This document shows positions 1 through 9,400 of a DNA stretch of 64,000 nt, piece after piece. The translations under genes and the position numbers were made by a program. Every line of letters begins with the position of its first letter. The stretch's first letter is position 1. The DNA lies in the NCBI GenBank assembly GCA_965242845.1, contig CBDETC010000003.1:248001-312000 (forward strand), given 5' to 3'. Origin of the DNA: RHLJ01 sp965242845 (GTDB taxonomy: Bacteria; Bacteroidota; Rhodothermia; Balneolales; Balneolaceae). Below the pieces are notes generated by a model. It made no database searches. It saw nothing but the letters and a program-made list of their open reading frames with translations, and had not been told where the DNA came from.

Positions 1-772
1 TACCCAAAGCTTCCATAAGCTTATAGTTAGGCTGATAACCGGTCATGGCCAGAACAAAATCATTAGGAATGACTTTTTCACCTTCAGGCGTTTCCAGGAC
101 TACTTCTTTCTCTCGAATTTCCTTTACCTCAGTGTTAAAGTACGCCTGCACTTCTCCAAACTTAATTCGGTTTTCTATGTTTGGTTTTACCCAGTATTTA
201 ACCGATGGCTTAATCTCTCCATATCTAACCGACATCGTCACATTAGCATTAGCCCGGAAACATTCTAATGCGGCATCTACGGCAGAATTCCCCGCTCCAA
301 CAACCAATACATTTTGCCAGGCATAAGGATGTGGCTCATCATAATAATGCTTTACCTTCGGAAGATCTTCACCTGGAACATTCATCATATTAGCGGAACC
401 ATAAAAACCGGTTGCAACTACTACTTTTTCAGCTGAATAACTGTCCTTATCGGTTTTCACTGTAAAAGCTCCATCTTCTCCTTCTACCGATAAAACGGTT
501 TCATAGAGATTTATAGGAAGTTTAAAATGCTCAGCTGCCCGACGATAATATTCTAGGGCTTCGCTTCTTGTTGGTTTTGATCCATGGGAGATGAAAGGAA
601 TATCTCCAATCTCAAGGCGGTCTGAGGTAGAGAAGAAAGTCATATTGGTCGGGTAATTGAACAAGGAGCTAACAAGGCATCCTCTTTCTATAATTAAGAA
701 GGGGATATTTTTGCGCTGAAGTTGTATTCCGGTTGCTAAACCAATGGGCCCTGCCCCAATTATAATGACCAT
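1..772 (-). CDS. YpdA-like flavin pyridine-nucleotide disulfide reductase (3'-truncated by window)
   Basis: The reverse strand reads M-V-I-I-I-G-A-G-P-I-G-L-A from an ATG at 772, a Rossmann dinucleotide-binding GxGxxG motif for FAD at the very N-terminus. About 160 residues on there is a second one, VLVVGAGNSAVDAA, for NAD(P)H. A TFFSTSDRLEIGDIPF segment and an ATGFYG motif fit the YpdA family, known as putative bacillithiol-disulfide reductases. There is no CxxC redox pair in the visible part, as is usual for YpdA. The frame is open to the left edge, so the C-terminal part is missing. The family call rests on motif recognition; whether this organism makes bacillithiol cannot be seen here. 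Confidence 0.8.
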   Translation of the reverse strand, partial: MVIIIGAGPIGLATGIQLQRKNIPFLIIERGCLVSSLFNYPTNMTFFSTSDRLEIGDIPFISHGSKPTRSEALEYYRRAAEHFKLPINLYETVLSVEGEDGAFTVKTDKDSYSAEKVVVATGFYGSANMMNVPGEDLPKVKHYYDEPHPYAWQNVLVVGAGNSAVDAALECFRANANVTMSVRYGEIKPSVKYWVKPNIENRIKFGEVQAYFNTEVKEIREKEVVLETPEGEKVIPNDFVLAMTGYQPNYKLMEALG

Positions 773-814
773 AGTTGATATAAAATGACGTTGGTTTAAA
801 GATACGAACAATCT

Positions 815-1747
815 TTATGTTCGTAACCAATTAATGATGCTTTGATTAAGCCAGTTTTTAGGTTTACCTACAAATCCTACATGACCGCCTTTATCCGTAA
901 ATACACTTTGGATGTAGCCATTCTTTTCTATTTCATCAAATGGAGCAAACCTGAGAGGACACATTGGGTCTTCGTGACTATGAATTAAGAGAAGAGGAGT
1001 TTCAACATCTTTTATAAATCGGGCGGATGAACAGGATTCATAATAATCATCTGCATCCTTGAAACCATGAACGGGGGCCGTAATCTGATCATCAAACTGG
1101 TATATAGTAGACCCCGAAAACACCGGAAGATCAGGAAAGGAGGCTCGTTTGAGTTCTAGCTTTTTATGAAGTGTTCGTAAAAAGCGATAGGAGTAAACCT
1201 TATTGAATCCTTGTTCAAGATTTAAGGACCCTGCTCTTAAGTCATAGGGTGGCGAAACAGCAACGGCTTTCTGCACATTTGTGGTCAGAGCATGTTCTGC
1301 TAAATATTTGATCAATGCATTTCCACCAAGAGAAAAACCAACAGCAAAAAGAGGGTTTTTGGGGAAATGTTCATTAATCCATTCAAAGAGAGTGGCATAA
1401 TCCGTAGTCTCGCCTGAATGGTAAAACCTTTTCTGGTTATTGAGCCTGCTTCCACACCCCCTAAAATTCAATGCCACTGAAGAAAGACCAGCATTCTTCA
1501 GGTGATACATCAGGTTTCGGATATAAACTCGTTGAGAAGAACCCTCCAGTCCATGAAATAAAGCTACAACAGGACGATTATTTTTGAGATCAATTATATC
1601 AATCTCGAGGAAGTCATCGTCCGGGGTTTTTATTTCTCTATTTACTACCTGAACCTCAAGTACTTTGCTAAATGAGAATGCAATCGTCTGGATATGACTA
1701 TTGAAAGCCCACCAGGAAGGATAGAAGCTATCTGAATCAGCGTTCAA
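815..1747 (-). CDS. YheT-family alpha/beta hydrolase
   Basis: 310 residues with the layout of the YheT/ABHD1-3 (UPF0017) family: an N-terminal segment with SHIQTI, an oxyanion region ALFHGLEGSS, a FRGCGSR segment, the nucleophile elbow GFSLGGN (Ser about residue 144), an acid in HSHEDPMCP and the catalytic His in GGHVGF near the C-terminus. There is no signal peptide, so it is probably cytosolic. Substrates of bacterial YheT proteins are poorly defined; esterase or lipase activity is inferred from the family. It starts 3 bases after the end of the subtilase gene on the same strand, so the two could be cotranscribed. Confidence 0.88.
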   Translation of the reverse strand: MNADSDSFYPSWWAFNSHIQTIAFSFSKVLEVQVVNREIKTPDDDFLEIDIIDLKNNRPVVALFHGLEGSSQRVYIRNLMYHLKNAGLSSVALNFRGCGSRLNNQKRFYHSGETTDYATLFEWINEHFPKNPLFAVGFSLGGNALIKYLAEHALTTNVQKAVAVSPPYDLRAGSLNLEQGFNKVYSYRFLRTLHKKLELKRASFPDLPVFSGSTIYQFDDQITAPVHGFKDADDYYESCSSARFIKDVETPLLLIHSHEDPMCPLRFAPFDEIEKNGYIQSVFTDKGGHVGFVGKPKNWLNQSIINWLRT

Positions 1748-1750
1748 GAA

Positions 1751-4648
1751 TTATTTAATAAAGGAAAGCTTAATAAGATCCTTAGCTCCTTCCGTTTCCA
1801 AAATTGCAAAATAGACCCCACTGCTAAGCTCATCAAAAGAAACCTCATAGGAATATATCCCGCCTTCAAGAGTCTCATTAACTACCGATTTTACCTGCTG
1901 ACCAAGTACATTATATATGTTCAGGCTTACCGCCTGCTGATCAGAAAGATTAAAAGTAAAGGTAGTACTAGGGTTAAATGGGTTAGGGTAATTCTGGAAG
2001 AATTCAACAGAAGTAGGAAACTCGTTTTCTGAATTTGAATTCAAATCGCTTATTTGGAAAAGGTTTTGATTTCGGGCAGCAATAATTTGATTTACAAGCT
2101 CTGCTTCATCTTCTCCATAAGCATATACAAAGCCCAGGGAGATAGATTCCTGAGGTTGAATAAAATAAGGGCCTGTTGCAACTACAGAAGAAACATCTGT
2201 TCGTATGGCGATAGTATTTTCAGTGCCGGCTCTCAATGAATTACGCTTTTCAATGATGTTGTATCCATCAGATAAACCAAATTGTGTATCCGAATTTGAG
2301 CCTCCAAAATTATTATTGATTGCTAATACACTGGAAGTATTTCCAAAGGTGGCTACTGCGGCAATAGGAAGCTCCGAATCAGCTGGTCCCTGTGCTATTA
2401 AAATATCATTGGCCTGATTGTATGTAATATTGTTATTAGAGAAATCTCCGAGATCCCAATCATTAAAGATCCCCAGATATACTTCAGAAAGTGCTCTTGT
2501 GGTGGACGTATTTCGAATCACATAATTTAAAATCACGCTGTTTTCAAGCCCATCTGCATTAAAAGCATAGGTATATAGAGAAATTTCTGCCTGGTCTAAC
2601 CCGGTATTACTGGTGGGACGGAACATAGTAAATCCATCAGCCTGTGAAACTACGCCAGGTTCTACAACCTCATAAAACTCGACGGGAGTAAATTGCTTAT
2701 CTACATTACCGGAAGTTGAACGAACATTATTTGCCACCCTCTCATTAGCCTCAAAAATAAGGCCTCCTTCAAAGAGTAGATTATCAGTTAAAAAATTAGC
2801 TGTCTGATGATCTGGAACAAAGCCAACACCTCCGATTCCGTTCTGTGCATCGAAGAATCCGATATTTCCAGATGGAGAAAACGATAAAGCCAGGTCATTA
2901 GCGTCAGAAACGTCAAACTGAAGGTTATCAAAAACAATCACTCTAAAATCTCGATAGCCAACCGAGTTATCCTGAAACTCAATCATAAGATCGGCGGAGA
3001 GTGTTTCAAGGATATCATCAGTAAGGGTAATAGGTATTTCTACTTCGGCTACACCATCGTTACTAACAGAGCCTACTGCAAACGAACTTTCAGAAAAACT
3101 TATGCCCGGAGTAAGTGCTTCTACATTGATAGAAAGTGATGGTGCACTATTACCAACATTTCTCAAATAGACTTTAAAGGTCCCTTCCTCATTGATTCCA
3201 AGTTTTTCTCTGGATTCATTAAATGATTCTGATCGTTCAATTACGATTCCAGGTTGAGGTGAGGATAATGCGACAAAAGCATCAATACTTCCTGTTCCCA
3301 ACTGAAGAGCAAACTCACCAGAATTAAACTGATCGATGGACGATGAGGAAGTTCTGATCTGCTGTTTGATTTGCTGAGGAGTCCAGGTTGGGTATTCGGT
3401 TTTCAAAAGCGCGGCAAGCCCTGATACAGCAGGTGAAGACATGGAAGTTCCCTGGAAAGTAGCATAGCTGTTTGTACCCACACCTACACTGCTACGGATT
3501 GTACCCTGGGCAAAAACATCTACCGTAGAGCCATAATTAGAATAACTGGCTATAATACTTCCATTAGTTCCAAGAGCACCAACCGAAAGCACATTGTCTA
3601 AGCTTGACGGATAATGAAGTTGGTTTGTGGATGAATTCCCGGCAGAAGCAATAACCAGCACTCCGGCTTCAGTAGCCATATTGACAATATCTTCTCCAAA
3701 AGATGAGAAACCGAAACCTCCCCAACTGCAATTAACGATATCGGCTCCATTGATAACAGAGTACATGATTGCTTCATAACCAAAGCCGATTGCCCTGGAT
3801 TCATCATTTCCTGTAGCAGGATCATCAGCAATACCGCCAGCCTTTACCGCCATAAACCTGGCATTAAAGCCTGCACCTGCAAGTCCCAGATTATTGTCTG
3901 GTACAGCTGTAGCAATTCCGGCTACATGGGTGCCGTGGGGATTGTTTATTGCAAAAGGGTCGGCATCCTGAACAGCATTAGCAGTAGACCCTGAATCCCA
4001 AAAATCCCACCCTAAATAATCATCGATAAAACCATTGTTATCGTCATCAATTCCATTACCAGGTATTTCATCTTCATTCAGCCAATGTTTGTCTTCCAGG
4101 TCTTCATGGAGATAATTAACTCCACTGTCGATAATTGAAATGATTACATCTGTGGAGCTCTGGCTTATTTCCCAGGCGTCATTAAAATTATGAAAGCTTA
4201 CAAAGCTGTTTTGGATAGGATCGTTTGTGTTAACTGCAACATCATCGGTATAATAAATGAAACGAGGTTCTGCGTATTCAACATCTGGCAGCGAAGAGAT
4301 CTTCCTCGATAAAATAAGCGGGTCTATTTCGTCGCTATACTGAAATTCATATATATTCGAAAGATGACCAAGATCGGGCATAGAAGCGATCTTGCCTTTT
4401 GCCTGCATTGTAGCAGTTAATTGCTGTGAATATTCGTTTTTCCAAAGTTGCTTTAAAGGAGTAGCGTTATAGGTAGTTAAGAAAGAAGCTTCAGCTTTTG
4501 CTTTCGATTTATAGGCTTCGGCAGCATTAGCATCTTTAAATTTAATGATGATGGTATTATCTACATAATCAACGCCAGCCTGCTGAGCTAACAACGGACC
4601 TGCTGTTAGTACGAATAGAGATAAAATTACTGGAAAACGCATTTTCAT
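1751..4648 (-). CDS. Secreted S8 subtilisin-like protease with Por-type C-terminal sorting domain
   Basis: About 965 residues from the ATG at 4648, which places the signal peptide MRFPVILSLFVLTAGPLLAQ at the N-terminus. An upstream ATG at 4696 would bury it and would overlap the divergent ppx start. The triad is visible in order: IIDSG (Asp about 174), HGTHVAG (His about 238) and GTSMSSP (Ser about 402). A propeptide-like stretch precedes the domain. The middle holds beta-sandwich-like segments of unknown fold. The last ~80 residues contain NYPNPFNPSTTF, LNIYNVLGQQV and a terminal SGVYFAILETEG, the classic type IX/Por secretion sorting domain. Expected location: cell surface or extracellular medium. 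No type IX machinery genes lie in this window. Confidence 0.92.
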   Translation of the reverse strand: MKMRFPVILSLFVLTAGPLLAQQAGVDYVDNTIIIKFKDANAAEAYKSKAKAEASFLTTYNATPLKQLWKNEYSQQLTATMQAKGKIASMPDLGHLSNIYEFQYSDEIDPLILSRKISSLPDVEYAEPRFIYYTDDVAVNTNDPIQNSFVSFHNFNDAWEISQSSTDVIISIIDSGVNYLHEDLEDKHWLNEDEIPGNGIDDDNNGFIDDYLGWDFWDSGSTANAVQDADPFAINNPHGTHVAGIATAVPDNNLGLAGAGFNARFMAVKAGGIADDPATGNDESRAIGFGYEAIMYSVINGADIVNCSWGGFGFSSFGEDIVNMATEAGVLVIASAGNSSTNQLHYPSSLDNVLSVGALGTNGSIIASYSNYGSTVDVFAQGTIRSSVGVGTNSYATFQGTSMSSPAVSGLAALLKTEYPTWTPQQIKQQIRTSSSSIDQFNSGEFALQLGTGSIDAFVALSSPQPGIVIERSESFNESREKLGINEEGTFKVYLRNVGNSAPSLSINVEALTPGISFSESSFAVGSVSNDGVAEVEIPITLTDDILETLSADLMIEFQDNSVGYRDFRVIVFDNLQFDVSDANDLALSFSPSGNIGFFDAQNGIGGVGFVPDHQTANFLTDNLLFEGGLIFEANERVANNVRSTSGNVDKQFTPVEFYEVVEPGVVSQADGFTMFRPTSNTGLDQAEISLYTYAFNADGLENSVILNYVIRNTSTTRALSEVYLGIFNDWDLGDFSNNNITYNQANDILIAQGPADSELPIAAVATFGNTSSVLAINNNFGGSNSDTQFGLSDGYNIIEKRNSLRAGTENTIAIRTDVSSVVATGPYFIQPQESISLGFVYAYGEDEAELVNQIIAARNQNLFQISDLNSNSENEFPTSVEFFQNYPNPFNPSTTFTFNLSDQQAVSLNIYNVLGQQVKSVVNETLEGGIYSYEVSFDELSSGVYFAILETEGAKDLIKLSFIK

Positions 4649-4695
4649 AAGCACAGTGAATAGTATATTAGAGCAAAAGTATTGATATAAATTCA

Positions 4696-6267
4696 TTGAT
4701 AAAATTAACGAATCAAGTTAATACAACAAGGCCTATTAAGCGAATTGCTGCTATCGATCTGGGTACCAATTCATTCCACGCTGTGATCGTTGATATTTTT
4801 TCTGATGGTAGCTTCCGCAAAGTTGATGACCTAAAAGAAATGGTTGAACTTGCAAAAGGCGGATTAGGCAAAAGGTTATCCAAATCAGCCTTTGAACGAG
4901 GGATTAACGCTCTTCAAAAAATAAAAGTGTTATGCGAGAGCTATAAAGCAGAGCGGATCCTGGCTTATGCTACAAGTGCAATTCGTGAAGCTGAGAACGG
5001 TGGGGAATTTGTTCAACAAAGTATTGACGAACTTGGAATTAAAATTCGCGCTATACCTGGCGCTATGGAAGCTGAATTGATAGGCTATGCTGTTCAACAT
5101 GGTGTTCGCCTTGATGAGGATCCGGTGCTTATGGTAGATATAGGTGGCGGAAGTGTTGAGTTTATTCTAGGTAATGCCAGAGAGTTTTTTTTCCTTTCCA
5201 GTAAGAAGATTGGCGTTTCCAGGATGACAGATGTATTCAAACCATCAGATCCAGTTACCAACGATAATATTTTAGAGTTAGAAGCCCACTATGAAAAAGA
5301 GTTAGCAGAAGTAGAAGAGGCTTTAAGGAAAAGGCCCACCAGGACAATTATTGGCTCATCTGGTACAATGCAGAATATTGGGATGATGATTGCGGATCGA
5401 AAGAATCACTCAACCAGCATTACTTTGAATGAATTAGAATTTACGGCGGAGGATTTCTTTGGTTTTTATAAATGGTTCATCACCTTAGATAGGGATCAGC
5501 GGAAAAAAATTCCTGGTTTAGATTCCAAGAGAATTGATTTTATCAATACGGGTGTGGTGTTGGTTAACCTGTTGCTCAGAAAGTTTGGTATTGAAAAAGT
5601 AAAAGTCTCAACACAAGCTCTTAGAGAGGGGATTATTATTCGGCATCTGAAAAAGGATATGGAAGAAATTTCCATGACCAGGGAGATAGCTGACCCCAGA
5701 AAAAGAAGTGTTTTTGAGTTATTGAGAAAATGCAATTGGCAAGAGAAGCATTCTCGCAAGGTAGCCGAACTCTCACTTATAATTTTTGATGAGCTTCAAG
5801 AAGAGTTAGCCCTGACTAATGAAGATCGCGAGTTGTTGGAATATGCGGCGTATCTGCATGATATTGGCTACCATATCTCCCATAAGGCCCACCATAAACA
5901 TGCGCTTTATATCATCAGGAACTCTGACCTAATGGGTTTTCGCCAAAGTGAGATAGAGATTATGGCTCATGTAGCTCGTTATCATAGGCGATCTACTCCA
6001 AAGAAAAGGCATGCTGAGTATTGGTCATTACAACCAGAAGTTAGATCAAGGATAAACAAACTGTCGGGGATATTAAGAGTGGCAGACGGCCTGGATCGAA
6101 GTCATTTTCAAAATGTGCCGGATCTTAAGATCCAAAAAGGGGAGAAGGAACTAGTACTTACCATTAAGACTCTTGATGAGCCTCATCTGGAAATTTGGGG
6201 AGCAATGAGGAAATCACACCTATTAAGCGAGGTAGTTGATAAGAAAGTAAAAATTGAGAAAGCCTAG
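4696..6267 (+). CDS. ppx: Ppx/GppA phosphatase with C-terminal HD domain (exopolyphosphatase)
   Basis: 523 residues. The N-terminal half is an ASKHA-fold Ppx/GppA domain: IAAIDLGTNSFHAV (phosphate-1 loop), YATSAIREAENG, and VDIGGGSVEF (phosphate-2 loop). The C-terminal ~200 residues hold an HD-type segment, LEYAAYLHDIGYHISHKAHH. It hydrolyses polyphosphate or pppGpp; the two activities cannot be separated from sequence. No ATG lies upstream of the conserved AAIDLGTNS, so the start must be non-ATG; TTG at 4696 is the best option and sits at the divergent border with the subtilase gene. The gene ends 4 bases before the convergent GtrA gene. Confidence 0.88.
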   Translation: MIKLTNQVNTTRPIKRIAAIDLGTNSFHAVIVDIFSDGSFRKVDDLKEMVELAKGGLGKRLSKSAFERGINALQKIKVLCESYKAERILAYATSAIREAENGGEFVQQSIDELGIKIRAIPGAMEAELIGYAVQHGVRLDEDPVLMVDIGGGSVEFILGNAREFFFLSSKKIGVSRMTDVFKPSDPVTNDNILELEAHYEKELAEVEEALRKRPTRTIIGSSGTMQNIGMMIADRKNHSTSITLNELEFTAEDFFGFYKWFITLDRDQRKKIPGLDSKRIDFINTGVVLVNLLLRKFGIEKVKVSTQALREGIIIRHLKKDMEEISMTREIADPRKRSVFELLRKCNWQEKHSRKVAELSLIIFDELQEELALTNEDRELLEYAAYLHDIGYHISHKAHHKHALYIIRNSDLMGFRQSEIEIMAHVARYHRRSTPKKRHAEYWSLQPEVRSRINKLSGILRVADGLDRSHFQNVPDLKIQKGEKELVLTIKTLDEPHLEIWGAMRKSHLLSEVVDKKVKIEKA

Positions 6268-6271
6268 TTTT

Positions 6272-6718
6272 CTATTCCTGATTATGGGAAGCAGGTTGAT
6301 CGATAGGTAGTATCCCCCTCTTCTCAAAAGCAAATCTGTTCGCATAGAAATTGTAGATGAACAAACTGACAGTAATTATCAACTTAGTAAGTAACAATTG
6401 TTCACTAAAAAAAGGGAGTTTTGTAAGCAAATAAATAGCCAGTGTACTAAGCCCCATTCCAATAAGTGAGAAGGTTATCGATAATGAAAAAGTAACTGCA
6501 ATGGGTCGGTTTAATGTGAAGACAAATTTTTTACGGAGAAAAAAATTTGTAAGTACTCCACAGGCATAGGCAAAGGCTTGTATTAATGGGATGATGCTTG
6601 GAGAAGAAATCATTACCAAAAGAAAAAACAATAGGTAATCTACTGAAGTAGCGATTAATGAAGAAATCCCATATTTGAGCTTCGGAACGAAAAACTTTGA
6701 CAGGTGTGAGGTTTCCAT
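6272..6718 (-). CDS. GtrA-family membrane protein
   Basis: 148 residues with four hydrophobic segments and the GtrA signature near the N-terminus (KYGISSLIATSVDYLLFF). GtrA proteins are small four-helix membrane proteins, proposed to flip or position polyprenyl-phosphate-linked sugars for transfer outside the membrane. The gene lies downstream of a GT2 polyprenyl-phosphate-type glycosyltransferase on the same strand (6970-7965), the usual GtrA/GtrB pairing, with a 251-base gap that contains a short orphan frame. Loss of function cannot be judged, but the frame is complete. Confidence 0.85.
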   Translation of the reverse strand: METSHLSKFFVPKLKYGISSLIATSVDYLLFFLLVMISSPSIIPLIQAFAYACGVLTNFFLRKKFVFTLNRPIAVTFSLSITFSLIGMGLSTLAIYLLTKLPFFSEQLLLTKLIITVSLFIYNFYANRFAFEKRGILPIDQPASHNQE

Positions 6719-6799
6719 TTACTAATTTGCCATATTTGATTTAATATCAAAAAGATTTAGTAAAACTTTGGTGTGATAATACCCATAGCATTTGACATG

Positions 6800-6916
6800 T
6801 TAGGTACTAAGGTTGTCTAAATATTCAAAATATTGACTTAACCCATCCTTTACTGAGCGGTCATAATAAGAATCAAAATTATCAAAACCCGCTGCTACTG
6901 TAACCAGATAGTTCAT
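6800..6916 (-). CDS. Possible 38-residue orphan frame between GtrA and GT2 genes
   Basis: In the 251-base gap between the two glycosylation genes the reverse strand carries an open frame starting at ATG 6916 (MNYLVTVAAGFDNFDSYYDR...), rich in Tyr, Phe and Asp and ending EYLDNLST. The frame stays open upstream to just after the stop of the GT2 gene (about 6967), giving LRSQNDLYSKLINSYLY before the Met. The composition looks like real protein. It could be a small gene, or the C-terminal remnant of a larger decayed gene. I do not recognise it. Confidence 0.3.
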   Translation of the reverse strand: MNYLVTVAAGFDNFDSYYDRSVKDGLSQYFEYLDNLST

Positions 6917-6969
6917 TCTCAAATACAGGTAAGAGTTAATGAGCTTGCTGTAAAGGTCATTTTGACTTC

Positions 6970-7965
6970 TTAGTTAAAAACATGGATGTTTCGTAATTGA
7001 TAGGGGGGACGATCTCTTCCCTCGTAATATATCCTGATCAAAATCTCTATTACAATCCCAGTTGTAATTAGTTGAATCCCTCCGAGGAGTAAAATCATCC
7101 CCAAAATAAGAAGGGGTTTGCCCCAGATGTCACCCCCTAAAAGTTTTAAGGCAAGCAAGTATAAGTTAATGATGACACCAGCAACAAATGTGATCAAACC
7201 AGGTGTTCCAAATAAATGCATGGGTTTGGAAAGATAGTTTTGAAAGAACAGCATTAAGAGCAGGTCGCTCACTACTTTAAATGTGCGGTTAATTCCATAT
7301 TTGGAATCTCCCCAGCTTCTTTCGTGATGAGTTACTCCCATTTGCACTATTCGAGCTCCTTCCAAATGAGCAAGAACTGGAATGAAGCGATGCAGTTCAC
7401 CATAAAGTCCAAGGTTTTTCGCAATCTCAGACTTAAATACTTTCAGGGTGCAGCCCGCGTCCTTGATATGAATGCCCGTGGATTTACGGATCAGGTAGTT
7501 GGCTAGCTTACTGGGTACTTTTCTAAGAAATGCCCCATCCTTTCTATTCATTCTGTACCCGGCGACTAAATCAGCGTCTTCTGATACCAGAAGGTCGATC
7601 ATAGCAGGGATATCAATAGGGTCATTTTGAAGATCTCCATCAAGTAAAGCAATGTATTTGCCCTGACTATGCTCTATACCTGCCGCTAAAGCACTGCTTT
7701 GTCCGTAATTTTTTCGCAACTCGATCAGCTTCATGCCAGGTCGCGCATGCTCTTTTATTGCTTTAGCGGTAGCATCTGTAGAGCCATCATCTACATAAAT
7801 CAATTCAAAATCGACATCCTCAAGAGCCTTGTAAACCTTTTCGATCAAAGGTTTAATATTTCCTTCCTCGTTGTAAACACATACAACCAGAGATAAAAGA
7901 GGCTTTAACAAAGTTTCTTCAACTGATTCTGCCCATTCTGAACTTGATGTACTTACTTTTTCCAT
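6970..7965 (-). CDS. Family 2 glycosyltransferase, polyprenyl-phosphate type (GtrB/ArnC/DPM1-like)
   Basis: 331 residues: a GT-A domain with LSLVVCVYNEEGNIKPL, the metal-binding YVDDGSTDAT region and LLDGDLQNDP (DxD-like), followed by two C-terminal transmembrane segments (about 235-260 and 275-305). This is the architecture of undecaprenyl/dolichyl-phosphate glucosyl- or mannosyltransferases. The extra N-terminal ~20 residues (SSSEWAESVEETL) are unusual but the ATG at 7965 is the first good start. The enzyme likely charges a polyprenyl phosphate with a sugar on the cytoplasmic face, with the downstream GtrA protein handling translocation. Confidence 0.9.
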   Translation of the reverse strand: MEKVSTSSSEWAESVEETLLKPLLSLVVCVYNEEGNIKPLIEKVYKALEDVDFELIYVDDGSTDATAKAIKEHARPGMKLIELRKNYGQSSALAAGIEHSQGKYIALLDGDLQNDPIDIPAMIDLLVSEDADLVAGYRMNRKDGAFLRKVPSKLANYLIRKSTGIHIKDAGCTLKVFKSEIAKNLGLYGELHRFIPVLAHLEGARIVQMGVTHHERSWGDSKYGINRTFKVVSDLLLMLFFQNYLSKPMHLFGTPGLITFVAGVIINLYLLALKLLGGDIWGKPLLILGMILLLGGIQLITTGIVIEILIRIYYEGRDRPPYQLRNIHVFN

Positions 7966-8009
7966 AAGGATAATTTACCAACAAGTATGGGCAAGAAGAA
8001 ACATTAGTT

Positions 8010-9395
8010 TTATTCTTGCCGGGGTGATGGACTGTCAAAACTTCCGGCTGGGCCTGGGAAGACTACCGGGCTTTCAAAGCCTTCTTTTGAAACTGCTGCC
8101 ACTCCGAAATAGTAATTGTCGATTACCACATTTTCGAGAGTGTGTTCGGTAACGTCCATTGGTACAAATACACTTTTCTCCCATTGGTTAGAATCAGTCA
8201 GTCTCCAGTAAATTTTATACCCGGCTAACTGGGGGTTTTCGGAGGTATCAAGGGCGTCCCACTTCAACGTGGTGCTAGGTCTGACAGCTCCTGAAATTTG
8301 AACATTTGAAGGAGGTGCAGGGGCCCACGCCATTCCGGCCATTACCACCGCATTTAAACCGGTTAATTTTGCTGCGTAGTCAAAATCTACACCATCCATA
8401 GTGTCACCATATTTGATGCCCTCCTCAGTACGTAAGTCCTGGTGCTGCCTATCATAATGCTCATTGGTCTCCATAATGCGTACGGCAGGGAATCCTGCTT
8501 CATTAAATGGTCGGTGATGTCCACCACGTCCAAAACGGTCAAGGCGATAAATCATCATTACATCCAGATTAGGTACATACAAATCAGCTATTTTATCAAC
8601 ATAGCGGCCTACATTTCTGGAAGGGGAATCGACTTCTCCGCCCGTAAAGCGTCTAATCCTTGCTTCTCGTTCCGTTTCAACAAATCGGGTACCTTCCGAA
8701 AATACCCTTGCTGTCGTGTTATTAATCACTCCATTAATTCCCGCGATATTCCCAATCATGTCATTGTTTAAAACAGCCTTTAATTTCCATCCATTTTCAA
8801 TAGCATGTTGAGCGAGGATTTGTCCGCCAAACAATCCCTGTTCCTCACCGGAAAGACCCACATACATTATAGAGCTTGGGAATTCATACTTGGATAGTAC
8901 TCGTGCAGCTTCAATGGCACCGGCCATACCTGAAGCATTATCATTGGCACCCGGAGAGTCGTCAGTGCCATTTAAAACATCCGTAACTCGAGAATCAATA
9001 TCTCCGCTCATCATTACAAAACGATTAGGATCAGCAGTACCTCTCTGTATTGCTACTACATTCACGATATTTGTAGGCTCAGGAATTCTTCGCTGTCCTT
9101 CTATCACTCCGGATACATAAAAGACCTCCAAACAGCCTCCACATTCTTCTGATATTTTATCGAATTCTGCTTTGATCCATCTTCGGGCAGCACCGATACC
9201 CCGCGTATCTGAAACTGTATCTGAAAGGGTATGTCGGGTGCCAAAATCAACCAGAGCCTGGGTATCTATTCGAAGCCGTTCCGCAGAAGGGGCAACTGCG
9301 ATTTTGTGAAGCTCATTAGTAGTAACTTGTGAATACGCTATTTCTGAAAACAGAAATAGAAGTACGAGAACGGGTAGAATTCGAATCGATTTCAT
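8010..9395 (-). CDS. Secreted M28-family metallopeptidase with C-terminal FnIII-like domain
   Basis: 461 residues: signal peptide (MKSIRILPVLVLLFLFSEIA, cleaved near YSQ), an M28 zinc-aminopeptidase domain, and a C-terminal ~90-residue fibronectin-III-like module (PPSNVQISG, TLKWDALDTSENPQLAGYKIYW). M28 motifs: SPGANDNASG (bridging Asp about 152), LSGEEQGLFGG (Glu pair about 184-185), NNDMIGN, and a late NEHYDRQHQD His. The first zinc-ligand motif, normally GHxDS, reads GDIDS, so Asp 132 replaces His. The zinc site may still form with Asp, or activity may differ. It is predicted to be periplasmic or exported. Confidence 0.88.
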   Translation of the reverse strand: MKSIRILPVLVLLFLFSEIAYSQVTTNELHKIAVAPSAERLRIDTQALVDFGTRHTLSDTVSDTRGIGAARRWIKAEFDKISEECGGCLEVFYVSGVIEGQRRIPEPTNIVNVVAIQRGTADPNRFVMMSGDIDSRVTDVLNGTDDSPGANDNASGMAGAIEAARVLSKYEFPSSIMYVGLSGEEQGLFGGQILAQHAIENGWKLKAVLNNDMIGNIAGINGVINNTTARVFSEGTRFVETEREARIRRFTGGEVDSPSRNVGRYVDKIADLYVPNLDVMMIYRLDRFGRGGHHRPFNEAGFPAVRIMETNEHYDRQHQDLRTEEGIKYGDTMDGVDFDYAAKLTGLNAVVMAGMAWAPAPPSNVQISGAVRPSTTLKWDALDTSENPQLAGYKIYWRLTDSNQWEKSVFVPMDVTEHTLENVVIDNYYFGVAAVSKEGFESPVVFPGPAGSFDSPSPRQE

Positions 9396-9400
9396 GGTAG

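Noticed and set aside
45..326. 93-codon plus-strand frame at the left edge
   Set aside because: Antisense to the YpdA-like gene, whose motifs are clear.
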